Shown here: in pieces, positions 12,480 to 25,500 of the stretch | Numbering within the stretch: the stretch's first letter is position 1 | Layout: each line of letters begins with the position of its first letter | NCBI GenBank assembly: GCA_002914845.1 | Contig: JXTC01000190.1 | Span: forward strand, 189,423 to 253,422 | Length of the DNA stretch: 64,000 nt | Direction of reading: 5' to 3' | Source: Trema orientale | Taxonomy: Eukaryota; Streptophyta; Magnoliopsida; Rosales; Cannabaceae | Position numbers and translations under genes: made by a program | Notes under the pieces: model-generated | What the model was told of the DNA's origin: nothing | Seen by the model: the letters and a program-made list of their open reading frames with translations, nothing else | Databases searched by the model: none

Positions 12480-12716
12480 TTATGCAGGAACAGAGACCCT
12501 CTGCCAGTGTGGCAGGGCTACTTCATAATACTTTTCATCACCACTAGAACCTTCACTCCTTGAATAGTGTTGGTTACAATTCTGGGGTTGGTCCAATTGC
12601 ATCATCCGATCATCTTCATAGGCTTCATCCACAGGGATCTCGTCGGTTCGACGTCTTCTTAGCTCTGGTACTAATTGATATAGCAAAAACGTATAATGAA
12701 AAAGATCTTTCGGCAA
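12480..12716 (-). pseudogene. Gypsy gag N-terminal fragment
   Basis: A 78-codon minus-strand frame just inside the 5' LTR contains RRRRTDEIPVDEAYEDDRMM. Its position after the primer site and its charged make-up fit the start of gag; it ends after 78 codons. The gag remains continue degenerately to the CCHC knuckle near 11.8 kb. Confidence 0.5.
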
Positions 12717-13244
12717 ATTGTAAATAACCTACTATAACCTATTGATTTGCTTATGAATACCAGAAAATAGGCTTCAAATAACCATCGATTCTCATAGAAT
12801 ACCAAAAAATTTCAGAAGGAAAAAAGATATTCTTTCTCTGAAATTTTATTAATCTACTCAAACCCTACTCAAAAGCTGATAGTAAAAGGCCCTAAGGCTC
12901 ACAAAATATAGAAAAACTAGACAAAACACGAAATCTTAACAAAAATATTAAAATATTCAGAATCTTGTAACAAAATAATGGAAAAAAATGAAAAAACAAG
13001 TAACAAAAAAAATGCTAAAATCAGTTCGATAGATTAAGCAGTAGACTTGTTATGTTTATCGAAAATAGACGGTAGACTGAACCTGTCTACTGATTCTGGC
13101 AGAATCTAATTCGCCCTTTTTGGACTAAAAATCGGCCAACTGATTGTTAGAGGTGGTAGATCAGAAACTCTAGGCATTCTATTGGAAATTCCAGCTTCTA
13201 TTTCGTATGATCGTAGCTCTCAAAAAACTCCGTCTCATGATGCA
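12676..13244 (-). repeat. 5' LTR of the minus-strand gypsy remnant
   Basis: About 569 bp, the partner of 9599-10154. The end at 13244 (TCTCATGATGCA on the plus strand) is where similarity to the other LTR stops. Confidence 0.65.
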
Positions 13245-14201
13245 TTGCATTACTTGTCCGAATTCTTGATAATGTACAAATACAATATTTAAGTAACTAT
13301 ACATCCAGCAATTATTCAAGAAGGGAGAGAAAAAAAAAGACACAAGTATTTCAGTCGTTCCTTCACACAGGTTAAAAAATTTGACATACCCACATAAACA
13401 ATAATAATGTACTTAGTAAACAATAAAGCCAATAGAAAATAGTAACAAATTACATATATATACACGTTTAAATCAAATATACTAGCTAACTCGGAAAACA
13501 AATTTATAAGAAAGGTCACTAAAGGCTCATTTTCCTCAGTACTACAAACATTACCGAAGAAAAGGCTTGAACTGAGGACTCTCTCAACATAATTTGGAGC
13601 CCTAAACGAAATCTTAAAATTGGGGTCTTTTTTATTTTAAAAAAAATTAAGAACGATCTATTTAAAAATCAATTTTTCTTGCTTTTTTAGATGCAAAAGT
13701 ATTAATCAAATCTTTGTATTCAAGCTTATCCAACAAATCTTTTTCAATAGACAACATAGCTAATCTACTTAATCATTCTTGTGTCACTGTTGACTAATAA
13801 AATTTCTCAACTTACAATCAATATTTTTCCATCTTCCTAGATCATAAATATTATTCATAAAAGTATCACCCAAATCATCATTAACATCTTTACTGTCTAA
13901 TTTGCTAATTTTATTTTCTTATTTATTTTTTTTGAACTTCTTCATAATCTATTATATAATCACATATTTCACTATTATTGTACTCTATGGGATTTTCTAT
14001 TGTCAGTTCGACATCCTTAACTCATTTAAATTTTAATTATTTAATTATTTCTGCACTTGAATTGCTTACATCCCTTTTGCTACTTGTGAAAACTATTTCA
14101 AGAACTCATTTATGGGATTGAAACAAACTTTCTACTTTTTTTTTCCCTTGAGTTTGTCATATCTGATGCATATTTTCTATTAGACATAGTTCTTACGTCT
14201 T
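13245..14201. other. AT-rich intergenic, nothing recognised
   Basis: No supported gene. Poly-A/T runs and scattered stops in all frames; the 67-codon frame on the minus strand at 13316-13519 is low-complexity and probably chance. Confidence 0.45.
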
Positions 14202-14431
14202 AACTTGCGTATTCATGCACAAAGTGGGTTGGCTCAAGTGGTAAGAGCACCCACTACCTAGGATCTCGGTTTTAGATTTGAGTCACACCGGGAGTAGGCG
14301 TAAAAGCCTATTATCCTTAATGGGGTAGGGTGAGGATTGGGTAGTATTAGGTATTTTCCTTTAATTTGTAATAAGTGGAGGTCATTAGTTAAGCCCCACT
14401 TTTTTTATAAAAAAAAACTTACGTAATCATG
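14202..14431 (+). mobile_element. tRNA-related SINE with target-site duplications
   Basis: The body at about 14218-14415 starts with a tRNA-like head: a box-A-like TGGCTCAAGTGGTAAGAGC and, about 35 bases on, a box-B-like GATTTGAGTCAC. These are the RNA polymerase III internal promoter parts. A unique middle and a T/A-rich tail follow. It is flanked by a 16-bp direct repeat, AACTTGCGTATTCATG (14202-14217) and AACTTACGTAATCATG (14416-14431), with two mismatches. That is the mark of L1-type target-primed insertion. It is non-coding and depends on a LINE for movement. The family name cannot be given without a database. Confidence 0.8.
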
Positions 14432-14596
14432 AAAATAAAATTGACATAATAATTTAAAAAAAAGAATAACTATGCAAAAGTCAAAAAAAGAAGAAGAAGA
14501 AATAGAAAAAAAAAATGAATAAACAAGATATAATCTGAATATTTATGGCCAATAAATATGTAAGCTCTTCAAATCAAAGTCTTTCAATATGTAATA

Positions 14597-14669
14597 CTTT
14601 TTTCTACTCTTTCCCTCTATACTAATTGCCAATGTTTAAAATACTTTTTCTACTCTTTCCCTCTATACT
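14597..14669. repeat. Short tandem duplication interrupted by the solo LTR
   Basis: A unit of about 47 bp containing TTTTCTACTCTTTCCCTCTA and AATTGCCAATG occurs twice. The second copy is split by the solo LTR: its left part ends at 14669 and its right part (AATTGCCAATG) resumes at about 17045. Confidence 0.75.
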
Positions 14670-17039
14670 TGTCACAACTCAAATCCTAGGCCAGTGGCAG
14701 AAGAGGAATTTCACAAGTGAAAATTCATAATTTACTTTAGAAAATTTTAGAAACTGTAATTCTTCAGAAAAACGACAACTAGTTTAAAAAAGACAGCTTC
14801 TGCAAAAATTTACAAAAATAGTTCAAATTGTAAATTCCCACAGTTTATGATCACCACTAGACATAGACTGTTAATAATAGTAATAAAACATACATATGTA
14901 TCACCATTGTCATCGCAAGTAGGCATAATAGATAATACAGGCTAAATCCAAAGTATGAGCCTTAAATATTATTACAAATCCAAATGAGAGTTACTAAGTA
15001 GTTACCAACTACTAATCTAATAACAATCTTCCAGTCCTAGTCACTCCGCTCTAGAGTTGCCCAAGTCACACTATATACCACCTGAGAGGGGAAAGATAAG
15101 GAGGTGAGCATTCACATGCTCAGTAGGAATCTAATTACCTTTTTTTAGTATGAATGCAACTTTTGAAGCCTGCATGGTTAGTACCTTTCCCAAAATCCAG
15201 TTATAAAGAAGTTTGTAAATGATCAAGAGTAATCACATATTCAAAATCAAAATCAAAACCAAGGTCACCATGTTGTACATATCATAAATCAACCAAGTAC
15301 AAGTATATATATGAACTCCCATCCTATTATCACACTCCTGTAATACCTCTTGAATAGAGGTACCCAGCATCTTGACACTACTCTGAGGTGTGTCAGCAAA
15401 TCCTGCACAGGAGCCTAGGTCTCTCACCTAGCACTGCAGCAACTCGCCAGCAATCTAAATACCATGAAGCTAAAATGGAACTCAAGTGCGTGATCCTATG
15501 GTAGGTACAACATATCATAGAGTATGTAATAACCATGTATCAAGTATATCAAGAAATCATGCTTTAAATCTCATTTGGTATTATTCTGGGATTTAAAGAA
15601 AATTGGGAAACATAACGGCTGTATTTTCCCAAAACTAAAATTTTAAACCTGTATAAAATCATATAAACCAATCTCAAAACAATTCAATATATCTCAATAG
15701 TTTACAAGTTTATCAAATATCTAATTAAACCATTAAAATCTATGAAAATCGACATTTTCAAGAAATAGGTCATAATGCACATTTGAAATCAAAATAAGTT
15801 TAAAACTTGGTAATTAAACCCCTACCTCACCTGGATAGCTAGACTAAGCTGTCGGGGGCTGTAGATTCTTCCTTTGGTCACCCGGTTGCTCGGAAAGTAG
15901 TTTCGGGATCCCGTGAGCTCGCTTTGAGGGGTGACTTTTCAAACGAAGCCTCAAATTGCGAAACGGAGTTTACCACTGAATTCAATGCAGCCAAAAATAT
16001 TAGGTGGGACATATAATTCAATTAATTTGGGCCTTGGGCCCGTGGCATGCAAATCGAGGCGAAATCCCAAGCCTCGTGTCCCGAATTTCGTGCCAACTCA
16101 AAACCTATTGATGTTTTATATCAAAACTCGTCTCTTGACCTTACTTAGTCTAATTCCGAAGTCTAATTTCAGTTTCGAGGCCTCTGGCTCAAATTTGGGC
16201 TTAATTCTAATTACGAAAATACCATTTTCTGAAAATATTTAGATAAATGCCACAAATTTTAGATTAGTTATTCTCTCAATCTTTACATCCAATTTCTACA
16301 AATCTACCACTCTTTCTCCTATCTTAAACCTCATTTTTGTCCCCTAAAGTTTCATGAGCATTGGATGAACATAAAAAAATAATTGCACAAATACCAATTT
16401 TCGTAATAAAAATGATATAAAAACTTTTAAACGCTCACCGAAGCTTCTTGGCCAGAAAGTAATGGTGGTGGAGGATGAACCCAGGTAGGAAGGAGCTTAA
16501 GCTTCAATTTGGTGGTGATGGGTGGTGGCTAACGGCGACAAAACGACGAGATTCTGCCACGAAACGTCACGGCTTAGGCGCTACTTCGCGCACTGCTTGC
16601 CGTGGCTGGGCGGCACGATAGGAAGAACTGGTCGGCGGCGAGCCGTCGTCAATCACTTAGGGAGCTGTCGGCCAGAGCTCGGAGTCAAAGGTGGCGCCGG
16701 TTGCCGGCAGGAGAGTCACGAAGGAAGAAGAAGAAGAAGAAGAAGAAGAAGAGAGAAATCATGAGAGGGAGAGGGGTTAGGGATTTTGGGTCCAATTTGG
16801 GGGTTTTGTGAGACTTGTCACAGCTAGCAACCAAACTTCTCAAAATCAAATTTTAACCCCAAGTTTCAAATTTTGTCTTCATTTAAGTCCTCAAAATCTG
16901 ATTTTGACCCCAACTTCAAATATTTCTATCTCTTTTGCCCAAATCTGAATATAATTCAATTTCCATCTCTTTTATTCATTTTTAATTCCCAATTTTGTGA
17001 AAAGACTAAAATACCCTTATAAAAATCACTGTTTTCACA
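14670..17039. mobile_element. Solo LTR of a Ty3/gypsy-like element, 2.37 kb
   Basis: It begins TGTCACAACTC and ends GTTTTCACA, with flanking pentamers ATACT (14665-14669) and ATATT (17040-17044), a 5-bp target duplication with one change. No internal coding region is present. The same sequence family recurs at about 25440-27099 next to a minus-strand gypsy gag-pol, sharing for example CCTAGGTCTCTCACCTAGCA, which identifies it as an LTR of that kind. It contains a (GAA)n-like run near 16723-16753. The open frames at 15931-16242 and 16522-16811 lie inside the LTR and I do not treat them as genes. Confidence 0.75.
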
Positions 17040-17093
17040 ATATTAATTGCCAATGCTAATAGTAACATAGAAATGTATTGTACAATTGTATGT

Positions 17094-17863
17094 ATTGTCT
17101 AAGAGTGAGCAGATTTCCACTTAACTGCTTAAACTGCCCAAACTAAGCTACACCGCACAGTGCGGTGTGGTTATTTTGCTTCATAGTACGATTTGGGGTC
17201 CAGTTTTTCTCTACCGTTGCGGTGTAGTATGGAATACGAAATAAGATTTTTATTTTCACAATGCACCGCACCGCACCGCATATACATATACATTCAATAT
17301 AAAATATATATTTATATATAAATTCACATATATAATAAACTAAAATCTAAAATAGAAATTTTCTTAAAGAGTCTTGGAAAAAGTCAAATGAATGAGGACT
17401 TACTAATAATTTATGTTTTAACTTTGTTATTTGTTATTTGTTTTTTTGGAAGGATGTTTAAATTTTTTAACTTTAGGTATTTATGCTTTACTATATTTTG
17501 ATTGGGTTGTAATGTTGTGTCTTATTAAGTTGTTATTTAGATAAGTATGAATATGTTAATGTTTAACTTTATTAAATATTTTAGATGTGTTAGTTTTTAA
17601 ATGATTTTGTTTTAATAGTATTAACTTTTTTAAGATTATTTTTTTAATTTGGCCCAATTTTGTTGAGGTCCATGTCAATGTCCCAAACTGCATAAACCGC
17701 ACTGCACCAAACTGCATAATGCGGTGTGGTTTGGTGCGGTTAATAAATTTTTTTTAACCGCGGTAATTAAGATTTCTTTCTACCGCACTTTATGAGTTGG
17801 TTAAGAATTTTGACATTATACTGCCCAAATCACACCGCGCTCACTCCCTCCTAATATTGTCTA
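17094..17863. mobile_element. Non-autonomous hAT-type element with 8-bp target duplication
   Basis: The element (about 17102-17855, 754 bp) is flanked by ATTGTCTA at 17094-17101 and 17856-17863. Its ends carry an inverted GAGTGAGC, and the subterminal parts are rich in inverted GTGCGGTGTGG / CCGCACCGC motifs. Eight-bp duplications and GC-rich repeated subterminal motifs are hAT traits (known). There is no transposase frame. The matching place in the duplicated NLR segment (about 48944-48975) is uninterrupted and has one copy of the target, so insertion came after, or only into, the left copy. Confidence 0.8.
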
Positions 17864-18736
17864 TTAAAAAAAGACAAAAAATGGATATTGGGAAATATAT
17901 CGGTTAAAAAAGAACAAAAAAGTGAAAGTATGATTGAACTTTTCCTTTTTTATTTAAAAGGTAATGCCACCTTTTTTTTCATATTTGAAAAATAATAGGG
18001 CGTTTCTGAAAATTAATAATAAAACATGATATTTAATAGTAAAAATTACATTTACAAATATAATAATACTTAGATGTAGTATATTTTCGGGGCCTTAAGC
18101 CGTGGCTTATCCCAGTTAAGCCGGTACTATTTGAACAAAATCTTAAAATCGAAAAGAAAATCTAAGATATAGTAACGCCATCATTATCGGAAGCCGAAAC
18201 TAAGCGAAATCAATTTCCGCCGAAATCTGAGACCAGAAATATGACAAGCCTTGGCAAGTGAAACAAGGCACAAAGCCAAACAGTGCACAAAGCGAAAGAA
18301 GAAAGATTTCCAGAGCGAGGAAAATCGGCAATTATCCAGAGCGAGAGTAACTAACAGTAATTAAAATTAAACCATAGATTGTAATAAAGTTTTATTAAAG
18401 GAAAAATAATTTTTATTTTTGGCCAATAATTAGATCTGAAAATGAACGCATAAACAAGAGCCAAATGGTGAAAATCCTTGACCTGTGGTGCAAAGACTGT
18501 AAACTTGTTTGAAAGGACGAGATTTAACTCTGGACAAAGCATGATCTGACCAGGAAAAAGATAAGTCTAAAAAAAAAGAAAGAAAAAACCTTTGTCAATA
18601 GTCGCCAAGAAAAGATTAAAGTCTGAAGATGAAGGTAATATATGAGAAGAATGTTAAACACCTACCACATTATAATGACACGTACTTTTTAAAGTGGGAA
18701 ATTATAAAGTAACAAACTAATTAATACGCGTTCAAT

Positions 18737-18900
18737 TATCCTTTATAGACGTGTATAAGTCTTGTTAGACTAACAACAATAAAATAATCCTTTATAGACG
18801 TGCGTGAGCGTTATTAGACTAACAACAATCAAATAATAACATGCTAAATAATCCTTTATAGACGTGCATGAGTGTTATTAGACTAACAACAATAAAATAA
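18737..18900. repeat. Three-copy tandem repeat in NLR upstream region
   Basis: Three units of about 50-63 bp share ATCCTTTATAGACGTG and TTAGACTAACAACAAT. The same three units are kept at 49783-49946 in the second copy, so triplication came before the segment duplication. Regulatory function is possible only by position, about 0.7-0.85 kb before the ATG. Confidence 0.85.
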
Positions 18901-19588
18901 TGACATGGTACTGTTGGAACTAAATTACACAGCAGGATAATAACATGGCACAGCTGAAATTAAATTAATTAAATAGTGGCACACAGCTGGGACAAAACCA
19001 CGTTTTCCAACGCTCATTCGCCTTTCTGTTAATGCATAGATATAGATATAAGATATATCTGCATTTCTTGAAGCAGATCATGTGGAATCTTTTATGTTTC
19101 TGACCATTTTGTGGCAATAATTAAAGCACTCAAATGCTAAAATATTAGCGTTGCGACAGCTTACAAGATTTGACCAGCCACTTGGCAATAAGTCGTTTTG
19201 GCCCATATTAGTCCCATTCACGTCATTTTCTCACTTTCTACTAATACCGAATGCCTAGAGCAAGGCCCAAATGCCACTATAAAATTCCCACTAAAAAACA
19301 ATGCTAATGTAATTTATTGTTCTTTGATCCATGTATAATAAATTAATGTTTGTAATAATGAATTGAGTTGGCTCACATGGTTTCCTCCTGCAATTGCGAA
19401 GAGGGGGGAAAAAAAAAATTTCCTTCGCCCGACCCGAGAAAAATTAAATATTATTTTTAATGCAATAACGTCCCACATACATATATGATTGAAAGAGATA
19501 TCGGCTTATTACTCTACGATAACCATTCAATTGCTTCTTCAGATTCAAGCTAAAAAGCGGTACTGGTCAATTTCCTCCAGCTCTAACC

Positions 19589-22500
19589 ATGGCTGATGCT
19601 TTCACCTCCGCGCTTGTTGATCAGCTTGTCTCCCGTGCCATTCAAAAGATCGAAAAAGAGGTGGCATTGGTCAAGAATGTGAAGGATGATGTCAAAGAGC
19701 TCAAGAGGAGGGTGGGCTACATCCAAGATCTGCTCGTAGATGCTGGGAGTCGACAGCTTGACTCTAAGTGGTTAAAACACTGGCTGAGTGATCTCGAAGA
19801 CCTATCCTACAACATTGACGACGTGTTGGATGAGTGGAACTCGGCCATTCTTAAGTCTCAAATCGAGAAAGAGCAAGAGGGAGGAGACGGTGATGATCAA
19901 GCTGAAAGTAGTGTTCCAGGTAATTTTTTATTTCCTAAATTATATGGTTACTTGGCCGTTACTTATGTAATTAAAGTAACATAATTGAGCATAAAACTTT
20001 AGAACATATCATGTATATAATCTATATAGTTGACTGCGGTTGGAAACTCGAATATTAATAATCTGGTAATAAAATGTACACGCATATATATGTCGTTGGT
20101 TATTTACCATGTGAGGTGATAGTTATAAATTTAAAAGATAAGATAAAATAAAATAAAATAGAAGTCTAATATCAAACATATACATAATACAGTCGAAATA
20201 ACAAGATGGTACTCTTAAAATCAGAAGGAAAAGGATCGAATAACCTCTCTGTAGATTGACGTCAGTGTTGATAGAAGAACGATGGGAGTTATCCTACTCA
20301 GAAATCTTCTAGACTATGACCCAATTTCTGTATGCTACAAGAGAAAATTAATTAAAATCCAAATACAATAAATTAAAAACTAAAAAAATAACAAGAAAAA
20401 AATTGTCACTTAGTTTTTAACTTATTTGTATATTTTTTCTTTCTATATAGAGAATAATAATCTCTCAAAACTTTCAAGAAAATTGTATGCTCTTCTTTTA
20501 TTTTTTTCTCCGAGTGTAGAGAAACATTTCTCACTTATGAAATTTTAACTTTTTCTCTGTACAAAAGTCATTGACATGTTTCTTTTTAAATATAATTCAC
20601 TAGATGAAAAATACCCAGGTTTAATGTACGAGAATATATAATCTCCTATTAGTAGGATTCTTCTACATGTTTTATGTAAAGAGAATATTTCTTTGGAAAA
20701 AATGTGTGTAACACTCTAGAAAAAGAGTGTTTTTAAATTTCAAAACACTTTCCAATATTATCTAAAGGAATAGAATTTGTTATTTCTAAAGAATCAATAC
20801 ACGTATAAGAATACTTTATATAGGCAGATTTACACATAAGACTATTTCTACAGCTAGTACCTAACTTTACAACTGTCTAACAACACTAACTAATTCTAAA
20901 CACCATAGCTGACTCTAGGCATGTGATTATAGACAATATAGCTAACTCTAGATATGTGATTTCTAACACTTCCCCTCAAGTTAGCTTAAAGATGTCTTCC
21001 ATAGCCAGCTTGCTTAGTAGCTTATCAAAGTGCTTCTTTGGTAATCACTTCGTAAATATATCAGCCACTTGTTTATCTAATGGAATATAGGGTATGCAAA
21101 TGAGTCCTTCCTCTAACTTTTCTTTAATAAAGTGCTTATCAACTTCAACATGTTTAGTCCTATCATGTAAGACTGGATTATGGGCAATTGCAATTGTAAC
21201 TTTATTACTACAAAAGACTTTCATAGAAAGGCTCCTTGTAACTTTAAGTTCCTCAACCAGTCTTTTAATCCATATTATCTCACAAATTCCACGAGCCACC
21301 GCCCTAAATTCTGCTTCTACACTACTTCTTGCTATTATATTTTGTTTTTTACTTCTCTATGTGACTAAATTACCTCCAACAAAGGTACAATAACCAGAGA
21401 TAGATCTTCTATCAATTATGCTTCCTGCCCAATCAATATCTGTATAGACTTCAACTTTCAGATGTCCCTAGTTTGTAAATAGAAGACCCTTTCCTAAGGT
21501 TCTCTTTAGGTATCTAAGAATCTTGTAGACAGCATCAAAATATTCTTGTCCAGGTGGGTGCATGAACTGACTAGCCATAGAATATGCAAAAGCTAAGTCT
21601 GGACGTGTATGGTTTAAAAAAACAATGTATGATCTGGTTGACTTTGAATGAAACCATAGCTTTTTACTGCTTTTCCAAATCGTTCAAATCACGCCCTTAG
21701 AGATTGCTTAACTCCATAGAGAGATTTCTTCAGTTTGCACACTCTTTGGTTTCCTTCTGTTTCTTCGAAACCTGGCGGAGGATCCATGAATACTTCTTCT
21801 TCCAAGTCACCATTCAATAATGCATTTTTTGCGTGTAAAGGCCAATTTAAATGAACATCAAGAGAAAGTAAAATTCTGATGGAGTCAATCTTTGCTACCG
21901 ATGCAAATATTTCTTGCTAATCTATCCAAACTTTTGAGTAAATTCTTTTGCAACTAGGCGTGCTTTGTATCTTTCAGTACTACCATCAGCTTTACATTTG
22001 ATGGTAAACACCCATTTACAGCCCACAATATTCTTTCCTTCGGGTAGTTCCATCATCTCCCTTGTTTTGTTTATTTTAAGGGCATTCATCTCTTCTAAAA
22101 CTACTATCTTCCAATTGGAGTGACTAAGAGCTTCCTGAATGTTCCTTGGCATAAATAGACTAGCTTCCTTTTGAAAAGTACAAATCCTTATCTATTTGTA
22201 CTCTAACTATCTAATTGGTTACCATTTTGGAGTTGATTCCAGATCATTCTCAACTCTTGATCTTGATATTGACTTTGCTCTACTGTTTGGAATAGTGATA
22301 GTGTGGCCAAAATATTGCTGAGGTAAGTAGCTTTCTCAGTCTCAAAGTACTGCAAATTGTAATTATCAATTGCCATTGCATTCTTCCAATCATGAAAAAT
22401 AAATACAGCTAGTGTACTACGTGGTTTTTTAGTTAAAGCATCAGCTACAACATTGACTTTACCAAGATGGTACTACAGGTCGTAGTTATAATCTTCCGTG

Positions 22501-25500
22501 TACTCAACCCATCTAAGATGCCTCAAGTTCAAATCTCGTGGAGTAAAAAGATACTTAAAACTCTTGTGGTCAGAGAATATGTCAAATTTCATACCATATA
22601 AGTAGTATATCCAAATCTAGAGTATAAAAATCACCATTGTAAGTTCCAAGTTATGGGTAAGAAAATTCTTCTCATGTATCTTCAATTGACGAAAAGCATA
22701 TGCTACATCTCGTCCATTTTGCATCAAGATACATCCTAACCCTGAACTAGAAGCATCAATGTACACAACATTAGGTTCATTACTGTTAGCAACAGTAAGA
22801 ACATATTCAGTTGTCAATCTCTTCTTTTATTCTATGGAAGCTATTTCACAATCATCATCCAGGATGAACTTGACATCTTCTCTAGTTAACCTTGTTAAAG
22901 ATAAGGCAATCCTCAAGAAATTCTCTACAAAATAATAGTAATAGCCTACTAAACTGAGAAAGCTTCTTATCTCAATTACATATTTCAGTTTTTCCCATTT
23001 CAGAATAGATTCTATCTTAGTATGATTGACTGAAATACCTTCTTGAGAAATCATATGCCTTAAGAACTTCACTTATGTCATCCAAAATTCATATTTGGAT
23101 CTTTTAGCATACAATTGATGATCCCTCAAGATTTGAAGTATAATTATCAAATGTTTAGCATGCTCTTCTCGAGTCTTAGAGTATACTAGGATATCGTCAA
23201 TAAAGGCAACTATAAAACCAATCTAAATAGGGTCTGAGAGTTCTGTTCATAAGATATGAATGCTGATGGAGCATTAGTTAGATAAAATGGCATAACCAAG
23301 AATTCAAAGTGACCATAACAAGTCCTGAATGTGATTTTTGATATATCCTCTTCTCGAATCTTCAACTGGGGATAACTGGATCTCAAATTGATCTTGGAGA
23401 AAAATTTTGGCCCACCGAGTTGATCAAACAACTCATCAATCCTTAGTAAAGGATACTTGTTCTTCACTATAAACTGATTCAATTTTTTTATAATCTACAC
23501 ATAGTCTAAGTGTACCATCAGCTTTCTTGGAAAACAAAACAAGAGCAATCCATGGAGAAGTACTATTTTTAATGAATTCTTTTAACAAAACGTCATTCAG
23601 CTGACTTCTTAATTCAGTTATTTCTGCTAGAGTCATGCAAAAGGCTGAAATAGATACTGGTTGAGCTTCGAGAATCAAATCAATGTGAACTCGATCTCTC
23701 TGTCAGGTGGTAGCCCTGGTAAATCGTTCAGAAAAATATTTGGAAACTCGCTAACTACTGATATCCAGAGTTATTGATCGATAGTCCCCATCTCACCATT
23801 AGTGACAAACAAATTCCTATAATACTTAAATTTTTTTCTTCCACCTAGGTATTCTTTCAGAATCAAAATAAGTTTCAATGGATTCAAACGTACTTGGTGA
23901 ACACTAAGATATCCATCCTTAGGAATAAGAGTAACTCTCTTGTTGAAACAGCCAACTATAGCTCGACATTTGGATAACTAATCTATACCGAGAATCATAT
24001 CAAATTATTGAATAGGTAACACAATTAGATCAGCTAATAATGTTCTACAGTCAATGACAATTTTAGATAATCATAAGACATAGTAGAAGCATTAACTAGT
24101 CTACCCATTAGTATTCCCAAGATCAATACACGATTTAACACAGAATATTCCAATCCTAACAATTGAGCAAAAAATGAAGAAACAAAAGAATGAGATGTAC
24201 TAGTGTCAAATAAAACATGAGCCTAAGAGTATGGAATGAGAATCATACCATCAATTACTCCCTTGCTGGTGTGATCACGAGCATCTTTCATTCCGGTAAT
24301 AGTAAAAGCTTGACCAGAAACCTTGTCTTTTCTTTTGTTTCCCCTCCCGTGACCGGGTCAGCTGCTGTTAGCTCATGGACCAGTGCTAGTATATCTGCGT
24401 CCTCCCTGATTCCTAGAAGCTTGTGGAGTCTGGAAACTCTGATTATAGCTTGAATCTTGTAGCCTGTACCGACACTAGTATTGAGAACTATAAAGTTACT
24501 AGTAAGGGGAAGAGTTGAATGCTTAAGATTGGCTCTGGGCTTGTACTAGTCTTATCTGATTATTTTGAAGCAGTACAGAAGCACTCTGACTTCCTTATGG
24601 TCTGTCTTGGGATAATATTGGCTCCTATTAGCATAAGGGACATGATTTCTTTTGGTGGCCCTACTGGCCGCAGTTAAAACATCCATATAGTCTAAACCAA
24701 CCTTTTTCGGAAAAACTACTATCTTGAGAAGTCTGCCCTTGCCATTGTCCTTGATTTCTCTTGTTAATCTTTCTGTCATTACTCTTGTTCCTCTACTGTT
24801 CCCTCATTGTCAATTTGTCATCTAGAAATGCTTCAACTTTCTCTGTCATAGCAACTAGATCAACAAGGTTGTTAAAAGGCTAAGTTATGATCTTTTCTAG
24901 GATGGCTGGCCTTAAGGCTATCATAAAATTAATAATCTGAAGTGTAGGGTCTATCCCATGTGCATAGGCATATAGTGCCAACTCCATGAATCGAATGTAG
25001 TATTCATTTACAGTCACGTCACCTTGTTTAAGTTGTTCATACTCCCTAATTATAGCGGCTCTATGATTAGCATTTACATAGTGATCTCTGAATAGTTTCT
25101 CAAAAGTACTCCACGTTATCTCAGTCTCTTATCGTGATAGCTTGATTATTTCCCACTAGTTGACGGCTTCATCAGTCAGTTTAAAGGTGGTAAAGATCAC
25201 TTGGAACTCAACTAGTGTCCCAATAGTCGTGAAAATTCTCTTAATATCTCTGAGACATCTTTCAGCTATAGTGGGGTTAGATTTACCATCAAATGATAGA
25301 GGATTCAGCTTAATAAAAGCTTTGAAAAAGCTTGTTTATCGGGCTTCAATGCTTCATTCAGCTTTTAGCCCAGGTATTTCACGCAAGGCATTATATAGAT
25401 CTACTAAAGGATCATGAACTTGTTATTAATTGGAGGATCAAGATCAGGAATTCAATTACCTTTTTGAATAGATATAATTTTCTAAACCTACATGGTTAGT

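Larger units (their letters stand above)
9599..13244 (-). mobile_element. Degenerate Ty3/gypsy retrotransposon, minus strand, internally deleted
   Basis: Two diverged LTRs (9599-10154 and 12676-13244) flank a 2.5-kb interior. On the minus strand the order is 5' LTR (12676-13244), a primer-site-like sequence near 12665-12676 (a changed form of the TGGTATCAGAGC met-tRNA site), gag remains, then integrase C-terminus and 3' LTR. A CCHC knuckle remnant (FRCRKTGHRQEYY, last Cys lost) lies near 11790-11850. Protease, reverse transcriptase and RNase H are largely missing. The LTRs differ by many substitutions, so the insertion is old. No clear 5-bp target duplication was found. Confidence 0.75.
17062..19588 (+). 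repeat. Left copy of duplicated NLR upstream region
   Basis: Apart from the hAT insertion and a block of about 55 bp at 18095-18150, this segment aligns nearly base for base with 48931-50844 upstream of the second NLR gene. Similarity continues into both coding regions. It probably contains the NLR promoter. An ATG-proximal block (AAGCGGTACTGGTCAAT) precedes the start at 19589. Confidence 0.88.

Noticed and set aside
14222..14300. A functional tRNA gene in the SINE head
   Set aside because: No cloverleaf stem pairing or CCA-side acceptor; long unrelated tail and target duplications fit a SINE.
16522..16811. Two overlapping Arg/Lys-rich frames that could look like a small basic protein
   Set aside because: They lie inside the solo LTR and are produced by a (GAA)n run; frames disagree and there is no partner conservation.
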